Notes: generated by a model not told the origin, from the sequence alone. A stretch of 64,000 nt of DNA from Motilibacter rhizosphaerae (GCF_004216915.1 NZ_SGXD01000002.1:62001-126000); one strand, 5' to 3'; numbered from the stretch's first letter, positions 7,706-19,986 are shown. Translations and numbers: made by a program.

Positions 7706-10135
7706 ATGACTGGCCAGGGGTCCGCCGTCAGCCGCCGCGGGAGCACAGCGGTGCTCGTCGCCCTGCTCACCCTCGTCGCCGGGCTGCTCTCGGTGCCGGG
7801 CTCGGCCTCGGCCGTGACGCTCGGGGTCCCCACCGGGCTGTCCCCCGACAGCTCCTCTGGCGCGCCCGCTGCGACGAAGGCCCAGACGGACCTCCTCCTC
7901 TCCTGGGCACCCGTCAGCGGCGCCACGGGCTACGAGGTCCAGGTCAGCGACGACGAGGGCTTCGATCCCGACGTGCTCGGCCAGACGACGACCACCACCT
8001 CCTGGGCGCTGCCCGCCACCGTCCCCGCCGGCGACTACGTGTGGCGGGTGCGCGCGACCGCCGCGGGCGCCGCGGGCGATTGGAGCACGACCGCGGCCTT
8101 CACGCGGAGCTGGGAGACTGCGCCGGGCGGCGTCCAAGTGCTCGGCAGCGAGGACGTGCCGACGGTCCGCTGGGACGCGCTGCCGGGAGCCTCCTTCTAC
8201 GAGGTGGAGTTCAGCAACTCGCCCTACACCGACGAGCCGGCGCAGCAGGGGCTCGAGGACACTGACCGCTACACCTGCTTCACGCAACACCCCTACCTGG
8301 CGCCGTACGGCGTCGCCACGGGCAAGGAAGCGCTGCCCGGGGACGAGCAGACCTGCGTCTTCGGCTCCGCCGCCCACGACCCGCGGCTCGACCAGCTCAC
8401 CAAGGACTTGGCCGCCTGCGACGCGACGTACCAGGCCGCCATCGGCGGGCTCACCAACCCCACGCAGTCCGCGCTCGACGGCGTGGCGAGCGCCCGCGCC
8501 ACCTGCTACGCCAAGGCGCAGGACACCTTCGCCAACACGAACCCCCTCACCAGCAAGCTCTTCTTCCCGCAGGTCGACTCCCAGGGGCAGCCAGTCGCGT
8601 GGTACGTCCGGGTCCGCGGGCGAAACGGCACGCCCTCCCAGGTCACGACCCCGTTCGCAGCGGCAGCTGTGACGTGCACCGGTGTCTGGCACACCGCTGA
8701 CGGCAAGCAGGACAGCACGGCGAACCCTCCGACGGTGACGGTGCCGATCCCGTCGACCGTCCCGACGTATGTGGCGGCGCCGGAGTGCAGCTCGTGGTCC
8801 ACGCCGGTCCCCTTCGGCATCACCGTCCACGCGGTGACCGCTGACATCACCACGGCCGTCACGGCAGCCACCGTCCAGCCGGCCGTCGCCGGCCGCGTCA
8901 GCAGCACCCCGCTGTTCACCTGGGCCGCAGTGCCGGGCGCCGCGAAGTACCGCGTGTACGTCGGCCGGACGCGCGACTTGCGCAGCTCCGACCACGTGTG
9001 GGAGACCGAGACCACCTCCCTCATGCCATACGGCACGCTGCCGGACTCGGCGCGGACCTACTGGGGCGTGCAGGCCTGCGGGTGGCGCAGCTGCGGCCCG
9101 ATCACCCCGCTCTCGTTCGTCAAGCGGGCTGCGACTCCCGTCGCCGCCCTCGCCAGTACCGTCACGGCCACTGACGCCGACGTCGTGTGGCGGACGCAGA
9201 GCGACGCGGCCCGCTCGGGGGCGGACCTCGTGCCCAGCACGGACTCCGACGCCCGGGCGTACCAGGTGCAGGTCGACGTCCAGGGCACCACGTGGGCCAA
9301 GCCCCCGGTGGACGTCACCGTCGACGCCGCGCGCCTGCCCGGGGACGGTCCGGAGGTGAGTCGGGCGACGCTCCCGCTCGCCGGCCTGGCCGACGGCACG
9401 TACCTCTGGCGCGTCCGGGCCGTCGACGAGTCGGGGTTCGCCTACCCCTGGTCCTACGGCACGCCGTTCCTGCGTGACGTCACCGCGCCGACCGCCAAGC
9501 TCCTCACGAGCACGGGCTTCCAGCAGGGCGCGCCGCTGCAGGTCGCCTTCTCGGAGCCGGTCAGCACCGGGACGCTGGCAGTCACCTCCGGGGGCGCGCC
9601 CGTCGCCGGCACCCTCAGTGGTCGCGGCACCGCCACGTGGTCGTTCACCCCGAAGGGCGGCTGGGTCACTGGCCAGGCGTACGCGGTCTCCGTCATGGGC
9701 GTCACCGACCCCGGCGGGAACAGCGCGGCTCCGCTGAGCGCGGTGCTTCGCGCCTCCACCGTGGCGGACGCCTCGCTGAGCGCGTCCGCGCCGACGACCC
9801 GCACCGGTCGCTGGACCGGACGCAGCGCGTCGGACGCCATAGGCCGGTCCTACCTCTGGACCACCACCACGGCCGGGCGGATCAGCACGCAGGTCTCCGG
9901 GTCCAGCGTGCGGGTCTACTTGTGCCGCAGCCCGCACTCGGGCACGGCCCGCATCAGCGTCGACCGCAAGATCGTCGCCGACCTCGACCTCTACCGCTCC
10001 TTCAGCGGGTGCGGGCTGGTGTGGCAGCGGAAGGTGGCGTCCGGGACGCACCAGGTCGCCGTGACCGCCACTGGCCGCAAGGACCCGCGCTCGCGCGGCA
10101 CCGTCGTCGGCGTCGACGCCATCGCGACGTCCTGA
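7706..10135 (+). CDS. Secreted fibronectin type III / Ig-like repeat protein
   Basis: A large predicted exported protein of 809 residues. I choose ATG 7706 because GAGGGGAG lies 6-7 nt upstream; an in-frame GTG at 7691 is the alternative. A Sec signal peptide spans residues 1-36 (hydrophobic VLVALLTLVAGLLSV, cleavage after SASA). FN3-like modules are seen near residues 45-140 and again at several later points (WAPVSGATGYEVQVS; WAAVPGAAKYRVYVG; YLWRVRAVDESG). An SbsA-type Ig domain follows (APTAKLL...LQVAFSEPV...VTDPGGNSA), and a C-terminal jelly-roll-like region ends in GVDAIATS. Several Cys occur in the middle part. No catalytic motif or sortase anchor is visible; an adhesive or wall-associated role is inference. 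Confidence 0.8.
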   Translation: MTGQGSAVSRRGSTAVLVALLTLVAGLLSVPGSASAVTLGVPTGLSPDSSSGAPAATKAQTDLLLSWAPVSGATGYEVQVSDDEGFDPDVLGQTTTTTSWALPATVPAGDYVWRVRATAAGAAGDWSTTAAFTRSWETAPGGVQVLGSEDVPTVRWDALPGASFYEVEFSNSPYTDEPAQQGLEDTDRYTCFTQHPYLAPYGVATGKEALPGDEQTCVFGSAAHDPRLDQLTKDLAACDATYQAAIGGLTNPTQSALDGVASARATCYAKAQDTFANTNPLTSKLFFPQVDSQGQPVAWYVRVRGRNGTPSQVTTPFAAAAVTCTGVWHTADGKQDSTANPPTVTVPIPSTVPTYVAAPECSSWSTPVPFGITVHAVTADITTAVTAATVQPAVAGRVSSTPLFTWAAVPGAAKYRVYVGRTRDLRSSDHVWETETTSLMPYGTLPDSARTYWGVQACGWRSCGPITPLSFVKRAATPVAALASTVTATDADVVWRTQSDAARSGADLVPSTDSDARAYQVQVDVQGTTWAKPPVDVTVDAARLPGDGPEVSRATLPLAGLADGTYLWRVRAVDESGFAYPWSYGTPFLRDVTAPTAKLLTSTGFQQGAPLQVAFSEPVSTGTLAVTSGGAPVAGTLSGRGTATWSFTPKGGWVTGQAYAVSVMGVTDPGGNSAAPLSAVLRASTVADASLSASAPTTRTGRWTGRSASDAIGRSYLWTTTTAGRISTQVSGSSVRVYLCRSPHSGTARISVDRKIVADLDLYRSFSGCGLVWQRKVASGTHQVAVTATGRKDPRSRGTVVGVDAIATS

Positions 10136-10148
10136 TCATGGCTCGACC

Positions 10149-10169
10149 CGCTCGCCCCGCGCCGACTCG

Positions 10170-10186
<17 letters not shown>
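10149..10186. terminator. Terminator between convergent FN3 gene and aroQ
   Basis: CGCTCGCCCCGCGC (10149-10162) pairs perfectly with GCGCGGGGCGAGCG (10173-10186) around a 10-nt loop. It starts 13 nt after the FN3 gene stop; the right arm overlaps the last aroQ codons. Confidence 0.75.
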
Positions 10187-13394
<3,208 letters not shown>

Positions 13395-13436
13395 GTGGCC
13401 GATCCTCCCACAGCGCCCGCGGTCACCCCGCGTCCA

Positions 13437-14159
13437 TCAGCCCAGAGTGGCGCTCTGCCCCTCGCACAGGTCGTCCCGCTGTGCCGCGTAGGCCACGGTC
13501 ACGCAGCTGCCGCCCTCCGCTCGGACGACGGAGACGCCGGAGAGGTCAGTACCGCCGACGGCGACCACCGTCGCCCGCGTGCCGACACGGACGCGGGCCG
13601 AGCTGTTGTCATCCGCCACGTCCAGCACCAGGACCACCACGGGCGCCGCCGACCGCGTGGCGGCCGGGGAGGCCGCAGGAGCAGTCGGCTGCGGCGACGG
13701 GGCCGACGGCGTCCCGGAGGCGCTCGGCGCAGGGGCGGGGATGGGCGTCGTCGACGGGCTGCTCGTGGCGACCGGGGCGGGACTGCCGGCCGGGGCCGCA
13801 GGCAGCCCGTTGGCGTCAGGAGCACCGGTGGACGACGCGCGCGCGGCATACGCCGCGGGGACCCCGAAGGGGTCGCGCGGGCCGTGGGTGGGTGGGGTGG
13901 AGGGGCTGTCCCCAGCCACCGGCTCGGCGCTCGTAGCCCCGGAGGATGCCGGCCGAGTCCCCGTGGGTCGTCCCGTCGGAGCGGGGGTGCGCGTGGAGGC
14001 CGGCGTGCTGGCAGCCGCGGGCTGCGCACCGCCGGACGGCCCGGCACCGAGGACGTGCGGGACGACGACCAGCCCGGTCACGGCGACCCCGAGCGCCGCT
14101 AGGACGGCTGCGACCGCCAGTCGCGGCTGGGACAGACCCTGGGCAGGGGTGAGGTTCAC
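13437..14159 (-). CDS. Single-pass membrane protein with Pro/Ala/Thr-rich linker, in PilP position
   Basis: The protein has 240 residues from a GTG, 10 nt after the pilO stop. The N-terminus is short and cytoplasmic, followed by a membrane segment at about residues 14-36 (LAVAAVLAALGVAVTGLVVVPHVL). A low-complexity Ala/Pro/Ser/Thr-rich linker of over 120 residues follows. The C-terminal 70 residues look folded (VVVLVLDVADDN...VRVGTRATVVAVGG...SCVTVAYAAQRDDLCEGQSA), with two Cys. Its place after pilM-N-O and its topology resemble PilP, although actinobacteria lack the outer-membrane secretin PilP contacts. Equivalence to PilP is an inference from position and layout only. Confidence 0.75.
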   Translation of the reverse strand: MNLTPAQGLSQPRLAVAAVLAALGVAVTGLVVVPHVLGAGPSGGAQPAAASTPASTRTPAPTGRPTGTRPASSGATSAEPVAGDSPSTPPTHGPRDPFGVPAAYAARASSTGAPDANGLPAAPAGSPAPVATSSPSTTPIPAPAPSASGTPSAPSPQPTAPAASPAATRSAAPVVVLVLDVADDNSSARVRVGTRATVVAVGGTDLSGVSVVRAEGGSCVTVAYAAQRDDLCEGQSATLG

Positions 14160-14169
14160 GACCGCTCCC

Positions 14170-14850
14170 TCAGTTCATCGTCGTCGTCGTGGGGTGGGCA
14201 CCGCCGGTCGCAGCCTCGGCTGCGGCCGCGCTACCTGCGGCAGCGGCGGCCGCACCGGCATCGGCGCCAGCAGTAGCGCCTCCCGCTGTGAACAGACGCA
14301 GGGAGACGTGACCGGAGACCTCGCCGCCGGCGGTGCCGCCCGTCTCGTTGCGCGCGAGCGCCACCGACACGATCCGGACGGCCCGCGGCAGGTCCTCGAT
14401 GCGGTGGAGGTAGGCCTGCACCTGGAAGTACGAGCCCGAGACGACGACGTCGACGGGGACCTGCTGCACTCCCGCGACAGTGGAGCTGGTGCCGCCCGTC
14501 GCGTCGGTCAACGCCGTCGGCGCACCCGGTGCCAGGCTCTGCACGGAGACGCCGGCCGCGGACGCCGACGTCGTCAGCTGGCGGACCACGACCGGAAGAC
14601 CGACCGTCGGCGGGATCTGGTCCGCGAGGACCTCCAGGCGGCGCTGCACGGCAGGGAGCTCGGCCGCCTGCTCCTGGAGCTTCGCCAGGTGGGCCTGCTG
14701 AGCGGCGTTCGCCTGCAGTGTCTGCGCGACGCTGCTCCGCAGGTGGCCGGTGTCCTCCTGCGCCGGATGGACCCCGAGCCAGTAGCCGCCCACTGCCAGG
14801 GCCAGGTTCCCCGCTGCGGCGAGGGCGTAGACGCGGTTCACCTCGATCAC
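14170..14850 (-). CDS. pilO: Type IV pilus inner-membrane alignment protein PilO
   Basis: PilO pairs with PilN in the T4P alignment subcomplex. The 226-residue protein has one membrane segment near residues 8-27 (YALAAAGNLALAVGGYWLG), a coiled-coil (SSVAQTLQANAAQQAHLAKLQEQAAELPAVQ region) and a ferredoxin-like C-terminal domain. It contains VVVSGSYFQVQAYLHRIEDLPRAVRI, the typical PilO motif region. The C-terminal tail is Ala/Gly-rich. The GTG start overlaps the pilN stop. Confidence 0.88.
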   Translation of the reverse strand: MIEVNRVYALAAAGNLALAVGGYWLGVHPAQEDTGHLRSSVAQTLQANAAQQAHLAKLQEQAAELPAVQRRLEVLADQIPPTVGLPVVVRQLTTSASAAGVSVQSLAPGAPTALTDATGGTSSTVAGVQQVPVDVVVSGSYFQVQAYLHRIEDLPRAVRIVSVALARNETGGTAGGEVSGHVSLRLFTAGGATAGADAGAAAAAAGSAAAAEAATGGAHPTTTTMN

Positions 14851-15551
14851 TTCCCCTTCGTGTCGAAGCGGTGCGACAGCGCCTCACCAGTGACGCTGAC
14901 CGACGAGGTGAACGTGTAGGTCGCCGGCGACCCCGATGCGTCTCCCGGCACCTCCGTGGCGCTGCTCAGCCCGACACCGGTGAAGCCCGGCTGTTCGGAC
15001 AGAGCGACCAACCAGCGCGAGATCGCGTCGTAGCTCACTGCTGTGCCGATGAACTGGATCGAGGCCACCGTCCCCACCGGGGTGGCGCTCGTCGCTCCAC
15101 CGGCCGCGGCGCCCTGCTGCGGCGAGACGGTGAGGCTCGTGAGCCAGACCCCGGAGGGCACTCGGCGGGTCAGCTGGTCCAGCACGGTGGACCAGCGCAC
15201 CTCGTCCGCCATGACGGCCGAGAGCCTCACCTCCGCGGCCCGCGCCTGCTGCAGGACGAGCGGGACCGCGGCGTACTCGTGCTGCCGCGAGACGACCTCG
15301 GCGCCCGCCGCCTGAGCGGCGGCGAGCCGACCCCGTTCCTGGTCGCGACCGTGGGCGGCTACCAGGTGGAGGCCGAGCAGCGCGAGCAGCGTGAGCACGG
15401 ACGTGGCGGCGAGCGCGAGCTGCACGCGCCGCCGGCGCTCGGCCGCGAGGACGTGCGGCGGCAGCAGGTCGACCCTGGGAAGGCTCCGGAAGGCTGCGGC
15501 ATCGAGAGCGCTGGAGCGCACCGACTCGATCGGGGAGAGGGTGGTCGGCAT
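14847..15551 (-). CDS. pilN: Type IV pilus assembly protein PilN
   Basis: PilN anchors PilM to the membrane and pairs with PilO. The 234-residue protein has a cytoplasmic N-terminus with LPRVDLLPPHVLAAERRRR, which resembles the PilM-binding INLLP-type motif, then a membrane segment at about residues 47-66 (LALAATSVLTLLALLGLHLV) and an extracellular coiled-coil plus ferredoxin-like domain. The ATG directly abuts the pilM stop (1 nt upstream of it), consistent with coupled translation. Confidence 0.88.
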   Translation of the reverse strand: MPTTLSPIESVRSSALDAAAFRSLPRVDLLPPHVLAAERRRRVQLALAATSVLTLLALLGLHLVAAHGRDQERGRLAAAQAAGAEVVSRQHEYAAVPLVLQQARAAEVRLSAVMADEVRWSTVLDQLTRRVPSGVWLTSLTVSPQQGAAAGGATSATPVGTVASIQFIGTAVSYDAISRWLVALSEQPGFTGVGLSSATEVPGDASGSPATYTFTSSVSVTGEALSHRFDTKGK

Positions 15552-16580
15552 CTAGATGCACCCCAGTGCGAGGCCGACGGGGATGGCCGTGGCGAAGGAC
15601 GGGACGGAGTCGTCCCCGGGCAGGGCGTGCGTCGGGGACGCCACCTCGACGGGCATGCCGTCCAGGACCAGTCGGGGCAGCAGCCCGGACAGCAGAGCAC
15701 CTCCACCCGAGAGCACGACGCGCTCGACGGGCGAGCTCCCGCCCGCGGTCGCTGCGTAGTAGCCCAAGGAGTTGCGGATCTCCAAGGCCACCTCGGCGGC
15801 GGACTCGTCGAGCAGGGCGCGCACGGCCTCGCCGGTCTCGACGTCCGGCGGCGCGAGGTCGCCGCGCTTGAGCGCTTCAGCAGTCGCGAAGTCGACGGCC
15901 AGGCGGGTGGCGATGGCCTCGGTCGCGGCGGCACCGCCGCGGAGCAGGCTGCGCACGAACAGCGGTCGGCCTGCCGAGTGCACGACCATGCTCGTGACGT
16001 CGGCGCCGATGTCGACGAGCGCCTCGACGGCGGGGGGCGCGTCCTGCGGTGCGCCGCTGTGCAGGGCGCGCAGCAGCGCGAACGGCAGGATGTCGATCGA
16101 GACGGGCGTCAGCCCGGCGGCCTGGACGGCGCCCACCGCGTCGTCGACAGCCTGCTTGGCGGCAGCGACCAGCAGACCGCGCACGACGCTCCCTCCGCCG
16201 GCATCCCGCTCCTCGACGGGCCAGAAGTCGAGCATGGCGGCGTCCGTCGGCATCGGGATGAGGTCACCGACGGCGAACGGCAGGCTCGCCCTCAGCTCGT
16301 CGACGGGCATGCTGGGCAGGTCGACCTGCCGGACGACGACGCGACGGCTGGCGAGCCCCAGGCCGACCCGCTTCGAGGACGGTCGCACCTCCGCCCACAG
16401 CTGTCGGATCGCGGCAGCGACCGCGGCGCTGTCGACGACCTCGCCCTCGCGGACCGCTCCGGGAGGCAGGGCGACCTCGCCCATGCGGGTCACCCGGAGG
16501 CGACCACGCCTCTCCGCGACCTGGACCACACGCACTGCGGTGGTGCCGATGTCGAGGCCGATGCCGGCACGACTCGCCAC
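15552..16580 (-). CDS. pilM: Type IV pilus assembly protein PilM (actin-like ATPase)
   Basis: A cytoplasmic actin-fold protein that binds the PilN N-terminus. I choose GTG 16580 (342 residues): AGGAGGACCT lies directly upstream and the phosphate-1 loop GLDIGTTAVRVVQV begins right after. An in-frame upstream start would add basic residues without homology. Later signatures include VDIGADVTSMVV (phosphate 2) and VVLSGGGALLSGLL (adenosine motif). It opens the pilM-N-O-(PilP-like) coupled run. Confidence 0.9.
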   Translation of the reverse strand: MASRAGIGLDIGTTAVRVVQVAERRGRLRVTRMGEVALPPGAVREGEVVDSAAVAAAIRQLWAEVRPSSKRVGLGLASRRVVVRQVDLPSMPVDELRASLPFAVGDLIPMPTDAAMLDFWPVEERDAGGGSVVRGLLVAAAKQAVDDAVGAVQAAGLTPVSIDILPFALLRALHSGAPQDAPPAVEALVDIGADVTSMVVHSAGRPLFVRSLLRGGAAATEAIATRLAVDFATAEALKRGDLAPPDVETGEAVRALLDESAAEVALEIRNSLGYYAATAGGSSPVERVVLSGGGALLSGLLPRLVLDGMPVEVASPTHALPGDDSVPSFATAIPVGLALGCI

Positions 16581-16667
16581 AGGTCCTCCTCGAGACTCAG
16601 CCCTCTGCTGCCCCCTCCCTCTTCGGCTCCTGCGGTGCGCAGTTGAGGGAAGCAAGCAGAGGCGTGA

Positions 16668-17450
16668 TCAGCCGAGGACGAAGGAGGCGTACGCATGCCC
16701 CACGGGCTGGCCCGCGACGACCGCGATCATCGCCCCCGCGACCATGAAGGGCCCGAAGGGGATCGCGCTGCGTCGGCCGGCGCGACGCAGCGCCATGAGC
16801 ACGAGGCCCACAGCGCCGCCCAGCAGGAACGGCAGGAACCCGCCCACCACGGTGCTGTCCCACCCGACCCACCCGAGGTAGCAGCCCAGCAGGCCGGCGA
16901 GCTTCACGTCTCCGAACCCCATCCCTCCCGGCTTGACGAGAGCGATACCGAGGAAGACCAGGAACAGCGCCACCCCGCAGACCAGGGCGCGCAGCAGCGC
17001 GGACAGCGGCGCCGGGCCCGCGACGGCGAGCGCGAGCAGGACGATCGCGACGGGGTACGACGGGAGCACCAGCGCGTTCGGCAGGCGCTTGCAGTCGAGG
17101 TCGATCAGGGCGAGCGCGAGCCCCACCGCCGCCAGGTAGAGGAAGGCCGGCAGCTCGGGCGCGGCACCGAAGTGCGCTGCCAGCCCGGCGAACAACGCCC
17201 CCGTCCCGACTTCCACGAGCGGGTAGCGCGGCGAGATGCGGCACCTGCAGGTCCGGCACTTGCCCCGCAGCAGCAGCCAGCTGAGCACCGGGACGTTGTC
17301 GAGCGGCCGGATCCGGGTCTCGCAGCCGGGGCAGCGGGACGGCGGCGACACCACGCTCTCGCCGAGCGGGACGCGGTGCACCACCACGTTGAGGAAGCTG
17401 CCGACGGCGAGCCCGAGGATCGCTGCGAAGGTGACGAGGATGCCGGTCAC
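16668..17450 (-). CDS. pilD: Prepilin peptidase / N-methyltransferase
   Basis: A polytopic membrane aspartic peptidase that cleaves and N-methylates prepilins. The 260-residue protein starts at GTG overlapping the upstream stop. The four-Cys zinc site is intact (RCPGCE and CRTCRC), so the methylase domain is present. Both catalytic Asp are visible in ALIDLDCKRLPN and GMGFGDVKLAG. About seven to eight membrane segments are predicted. A peptidase gene at this aroE-aroC location is conserved even in actinobacteria lacking the other pil genes; here its substrates are encoded next door. Confidence 0.94.
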   Translation of the reverse strand: MTGILVTFAAILGLAVGSFLNVVVHRVPLGESVVSPPSRCPGCETRIRPLDNVPVLSWLLLRGKCRTCRCRISPRYPLVEVGTGALFAGLAAHFGAAPELPAFLYLAAVGLALALIDLDCKRLPNALVLPSYPVAIVLLALAVAGPAPLSALLRALVCGVALFLVFLGIALVKPGGMGFGDVKLAGLLGCYLGWVGWDSTVVGGFLPFLLGGAVGLVLMALRRAGRRSAIPFGPFMVAGAMIAVVAGQPVGHAYASFVLG

Positions 17451-19234
17451 GGGTTGGCCTGCTCGGCCACCGCCTGGACCTGCCACCGTGCGCTGGTGGG
17501 GTCGAGGAAGAACGGCGGCGGCTGGGTGACGAGCCGCGAGTCGTACCTGTAGTCCTTGACGAACCCGCTCACGGTCGAGCCGCTCGAGGTCGACGCGACC
17601 GGCCCACGGAACTTCTGCGCGAGCGCCCCGACGAGCCGCAGGGTGCCGAGCGCCGGACCCTTGTTGTAGTTCTGCACGGTGATGGATCCCTGGACCGAGA
17701 GCAGGGCGGCGTCCACCTCGATACCAGCGCCGCCGCTGGGGAGGCTGTAGGTGACGTCGTTGGTGTAGACGCCGTCGCCGTCGCTGTCGGTCACCGGGTG
17801 GTACACCTGCACGAAGCCGTTGCCGATGAGCCCCAACGAGTCCGTGCTCGAGCTGCTCGTCCCGCCGGCGTACGTGGTGTTGCCCACGATGTCGACGTCC
17901 TTCTGCGCGCCCACGGTGAAGTGGCCGGACACGCTCCCGGAGACGAAGGCGTTGCCGTCCAGACAGGACTCCGCGGCCGTGAGAGTGTAGCCGAGCTGGG
18001 TGGACGAGCAGCCGCCGGAGGTGATCCCCCGCACGTAGATGACGCCGTTGGCCGGGCGCGCCGTCGCCGTGCCTCCCGAGGCCAGAGCGGACGCACTCCC
18101 GCAGCCGCTGTTGAGCACGCTCGCGTCGCTGCTGCCCGGGCTGGTCACGCTGACGCTGCCGTCGGCGTTGAAGGCGAGCTTGGTCGGACCGGTGTAGAGG
18201 CAGCCCTCCCCTCCCTGGCTCTTGTCCGCATAGCTGACCAGAGCGGCATTGCTGGGCGGGAGAGAGATCGTGTCCTCCCGCTGGGGTGTCATGCAGCCGG
18301 TGCAGGTCATCACCGGGTCCCCGGGGCCGTAGTAGACCTTGTTCGGGTTGCTGGGCTGGATCGATGCCGTCTCCGGCCAGTTGCTGCCGACGACGTCACC
18401 TGCGCGGAGCGACTGGAAGGTGATGCCACCGGCGCCGATGCTCATCGCGTCCTCCGAGTGCACGTGCCCCGTGAGCTTGTCACCGCCGCCGAAGGAGATG
18501 GTGTCGCAGGTGGGCGTCTCGGACTGGGGACCTCCCGAGTTGGTCCACTGACCCGAGTTGCTGTTGTACGTCTGGGCGTAGTAGGTCCGGGACCCGAGGC
18601 GGACGTTGTTCCGCCCGTTGTAGTAGAACTTCTCGCAGGCGGCGGCGGTCGATGCAGAGATGGCGCTCTGGTACTGGAAGCGGTGCGTGCTGTCGCTTCC
18701 AGGGACGATCTGGCCAGCCGGGTGGACGTAGGGGTAGAGCGCAGGAGCGAGCGTCTCGTAGGTCGTGTAGTAGATGAGGTTGAGCAGTCGTTCCTTGCGC
18801 AGGTCTGCGGTCAGCGTGCGGCGGACGCCGTTCACCCTGCCCGTGACGCGGATGCGCAGCAGGCCGCTCGAGGGCCGGGTCAGGACGGAGTACTGGTAGA
18901 ACGACGCGATGGCGACACCGGAGGTGTCGGGGACCCGCGCCCACGTGGTCGGGGCGGCCGAGGCCGTGACGAGCGCCGCGTTGCTGCCGGCGGGCGCTCC
19001 ACAGGCGTCCAGCCAGTAGGTGTCGCAGGCGTTGAGCCGGGACACGTAGTCGTCGAGACCGGCTTGAGCGGCGGCGAGCGCGGCTTGGTAGTCCTGCGTC
19101 CTGCGGTCAGGCGCGGCCTGGCGCGTCACCGCGAACAGAGAGGCGGACACGACGAGCGTCAGCACGAGCGCCATGCCCATGACGACGACCATGGCGAAGC
19201 CCTGCTCATCGCGGCCAGCTGCGCGCATCCTCAT
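17447..19234 (-). CDS. PilX-like pilus-associated protein, very large
   Basis: The protein has 595 residues and starts at ATG 19234, overlapping the preceding stop (ATGA). The N-terminus reads RDEQGFAMVVVMGMALVLTLVVSASLFAV: a class III-like leader with possible cleavage after Gly12, but without the Glu5 of pilins (Val instead), as in PilX-type minor components. After about 100 residues the long C-terminal part is rich in Ser, Thr, Gly and Asn, with repeated beta-like stretches and several Cys, e.g. TCTGCMTPQ. A pilus tip or adhesive function is plausible but not shown. Confidence 0.75.
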   Translation of the reverse strand: MRMRAAGRDEQGFAMVVVMGMALVLTLVVSASLFAVTRQAAPDRRTQDYQAALAAAQAGLDDYVSRLNACDTYWLDACGAPAGSNAALVTASAAPTTWARVPDTSGVAIASFYQYSVLTRPSSGLLRIRVTGRVNGVRRTLTADLRKERLLNLIYYTTYETLAPALYPYVHPAGQIVPGSDSTHRFQYQSAISASTAAACEKFYYNGRNNVRLGSRTYYAQTYNSNSGQWTNSGGPQSETPTCDTISFGGGDKLTGHVHSEDAMSIGAGGITFQSLRAGDVVGSNWPETASIQPSNPNKVYYGPGDPVMTCTGCMTPQREDTISLPPSNAALVSYADKSQGGEGCLYTGPTKLAFNADGSVSVTSPGSSDASVLNSGCGSASALASGGTATARPANGVIYVRGITSGGCSSTQLGYTLTAAESCLDGNAFVSGSVSGHFTVGAQKDVDIVGNTTYAGGTSSSSTDSLGLIGNGFVQVYHPVTDSDGDGVYTNDVTYSLPSGGAGIEVDAALLSVQGSITVQNYNKGPALGTLRLVGALAQKFRGPVASTSSGSTVSGFVKDYRYDSRLVTQPPPFFLDPTSARWQVQAVAEQANP

Positions 19235-19986
19235 GACAGGTCTCCCGGGACGGTGGCGGCGTGCGACGTTCCGACCAGCGTCACCCGTCCGCTCGCCGTC
19301 GCCGTGGGCAGCGAGACGCCGTACGCGTCCGCCGGCGTGATGGTGATGCTGACGGCCCGCACCTTCGACAGGTCTGCCGGCGCGAGGCCAGTGCTCCCCA
19401 CGGGCAGCGGCGCAGCCGTGGCAGAGGACGCGCTCCCGTTGAAGCTGAACAGCGTCGCCGACGGCGACAGGCCGTGCAGGAGCACGCGGCTGGTCGTGGT
19501 CCCGGACGCGCGCCAGGCGTACGTGCCACCGGCTCCCGACGACCAGGACGTGCTCGTCAGCCTCTCGACCAGGCACTGCTCCGTCGCCTTGCAGGCGGTC
19601 CCCGTCGCTCCCGGCACGGCGACGTACTCGACCTTCGTGGGCCCGGACACCGAGGTGCTGGCGTTGGCGGCGCTCAGGTTGACCGTACGCAGGTTCGCGA
19701 AGAACACCGCGTCGTTGCCGGAGGCGGTGAGGAAGGGTGTCGTGTCCCCGTCGTTGAGGACCACGGCAACGCGCATCACGGACGCGACGCGCTCGTAGGC
19801 CGCCCTCACGTCGGCCACCTGCTGTGCCGACAGGTCCGCGCTCCGGCTCGTGCGCTGCACGGCCACGGACAACGTCACGAGGAGCGTTCCCAGGACGGCC
19901 ATGAGGCCGATGGAGACCAGGAGTTCGGCGAGCGTCACTCCTTCGTCACCGCGGGGACGTCGGCGCTGCAGTCGCAGGGTCCTCAT
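19231..19986 (-). CDS. Minor pilin, PilW/PulJ-like
   Basis: The protein has 251 residues from ATG 19986, overlapping the upstream stop. The prepilin leader RPRGDEG is followed by VTLAELLVSIGLMAVLGTLLVTLSV. Cleavage is predicted after Gly16, and Glu at mature position 5 (residue 21) is present. The soluble part contains two Cys in TACKATEQCLVE, a likely disulfide. Coupling to the genes on both sides suggests stoichiometric production of minor pilins, which in other T4P systems form the pilus tip and prime assembly. Confidence 0.82.
   Translation of the reverse strand: MRTLRLQRRRPRGDEGVTLAELLVSIGLMAVLGTLLVTLSVAVQRTSRSADLSAQQVADVRAAYERVASVMRVAVVLNDGDTTPFLTASGNDAVFFANLRTVNLSAANASTSVSGPTKVEYVAVPGATGTACKATEQCLVERLTSTSWSSGAGGTYAWRASGTTTSRVLLHGLSPSATLFSFNGSASSATAAPLPVGSTGLAPADLSKVRAVSITITPADAYGVSLPTATASGRVTLVGTSHAATVPGDLS

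Noticed and set aside
7598-10051. Long open minus-strand extension of pepQ (over 1,100 residues)
   Set aside because: It is antisense to the secreted FN3 gene, is Arg/Gly/Ala-rich without domain signatures, and arises from GC bias; homology begins only near 7597.
10133-10140. TGATCATG at the end of the FN3 gene as another repeat copy
   Set aside because: Only the 8-bp palindromic core matches; the flanks do not and it includes the stop codon.
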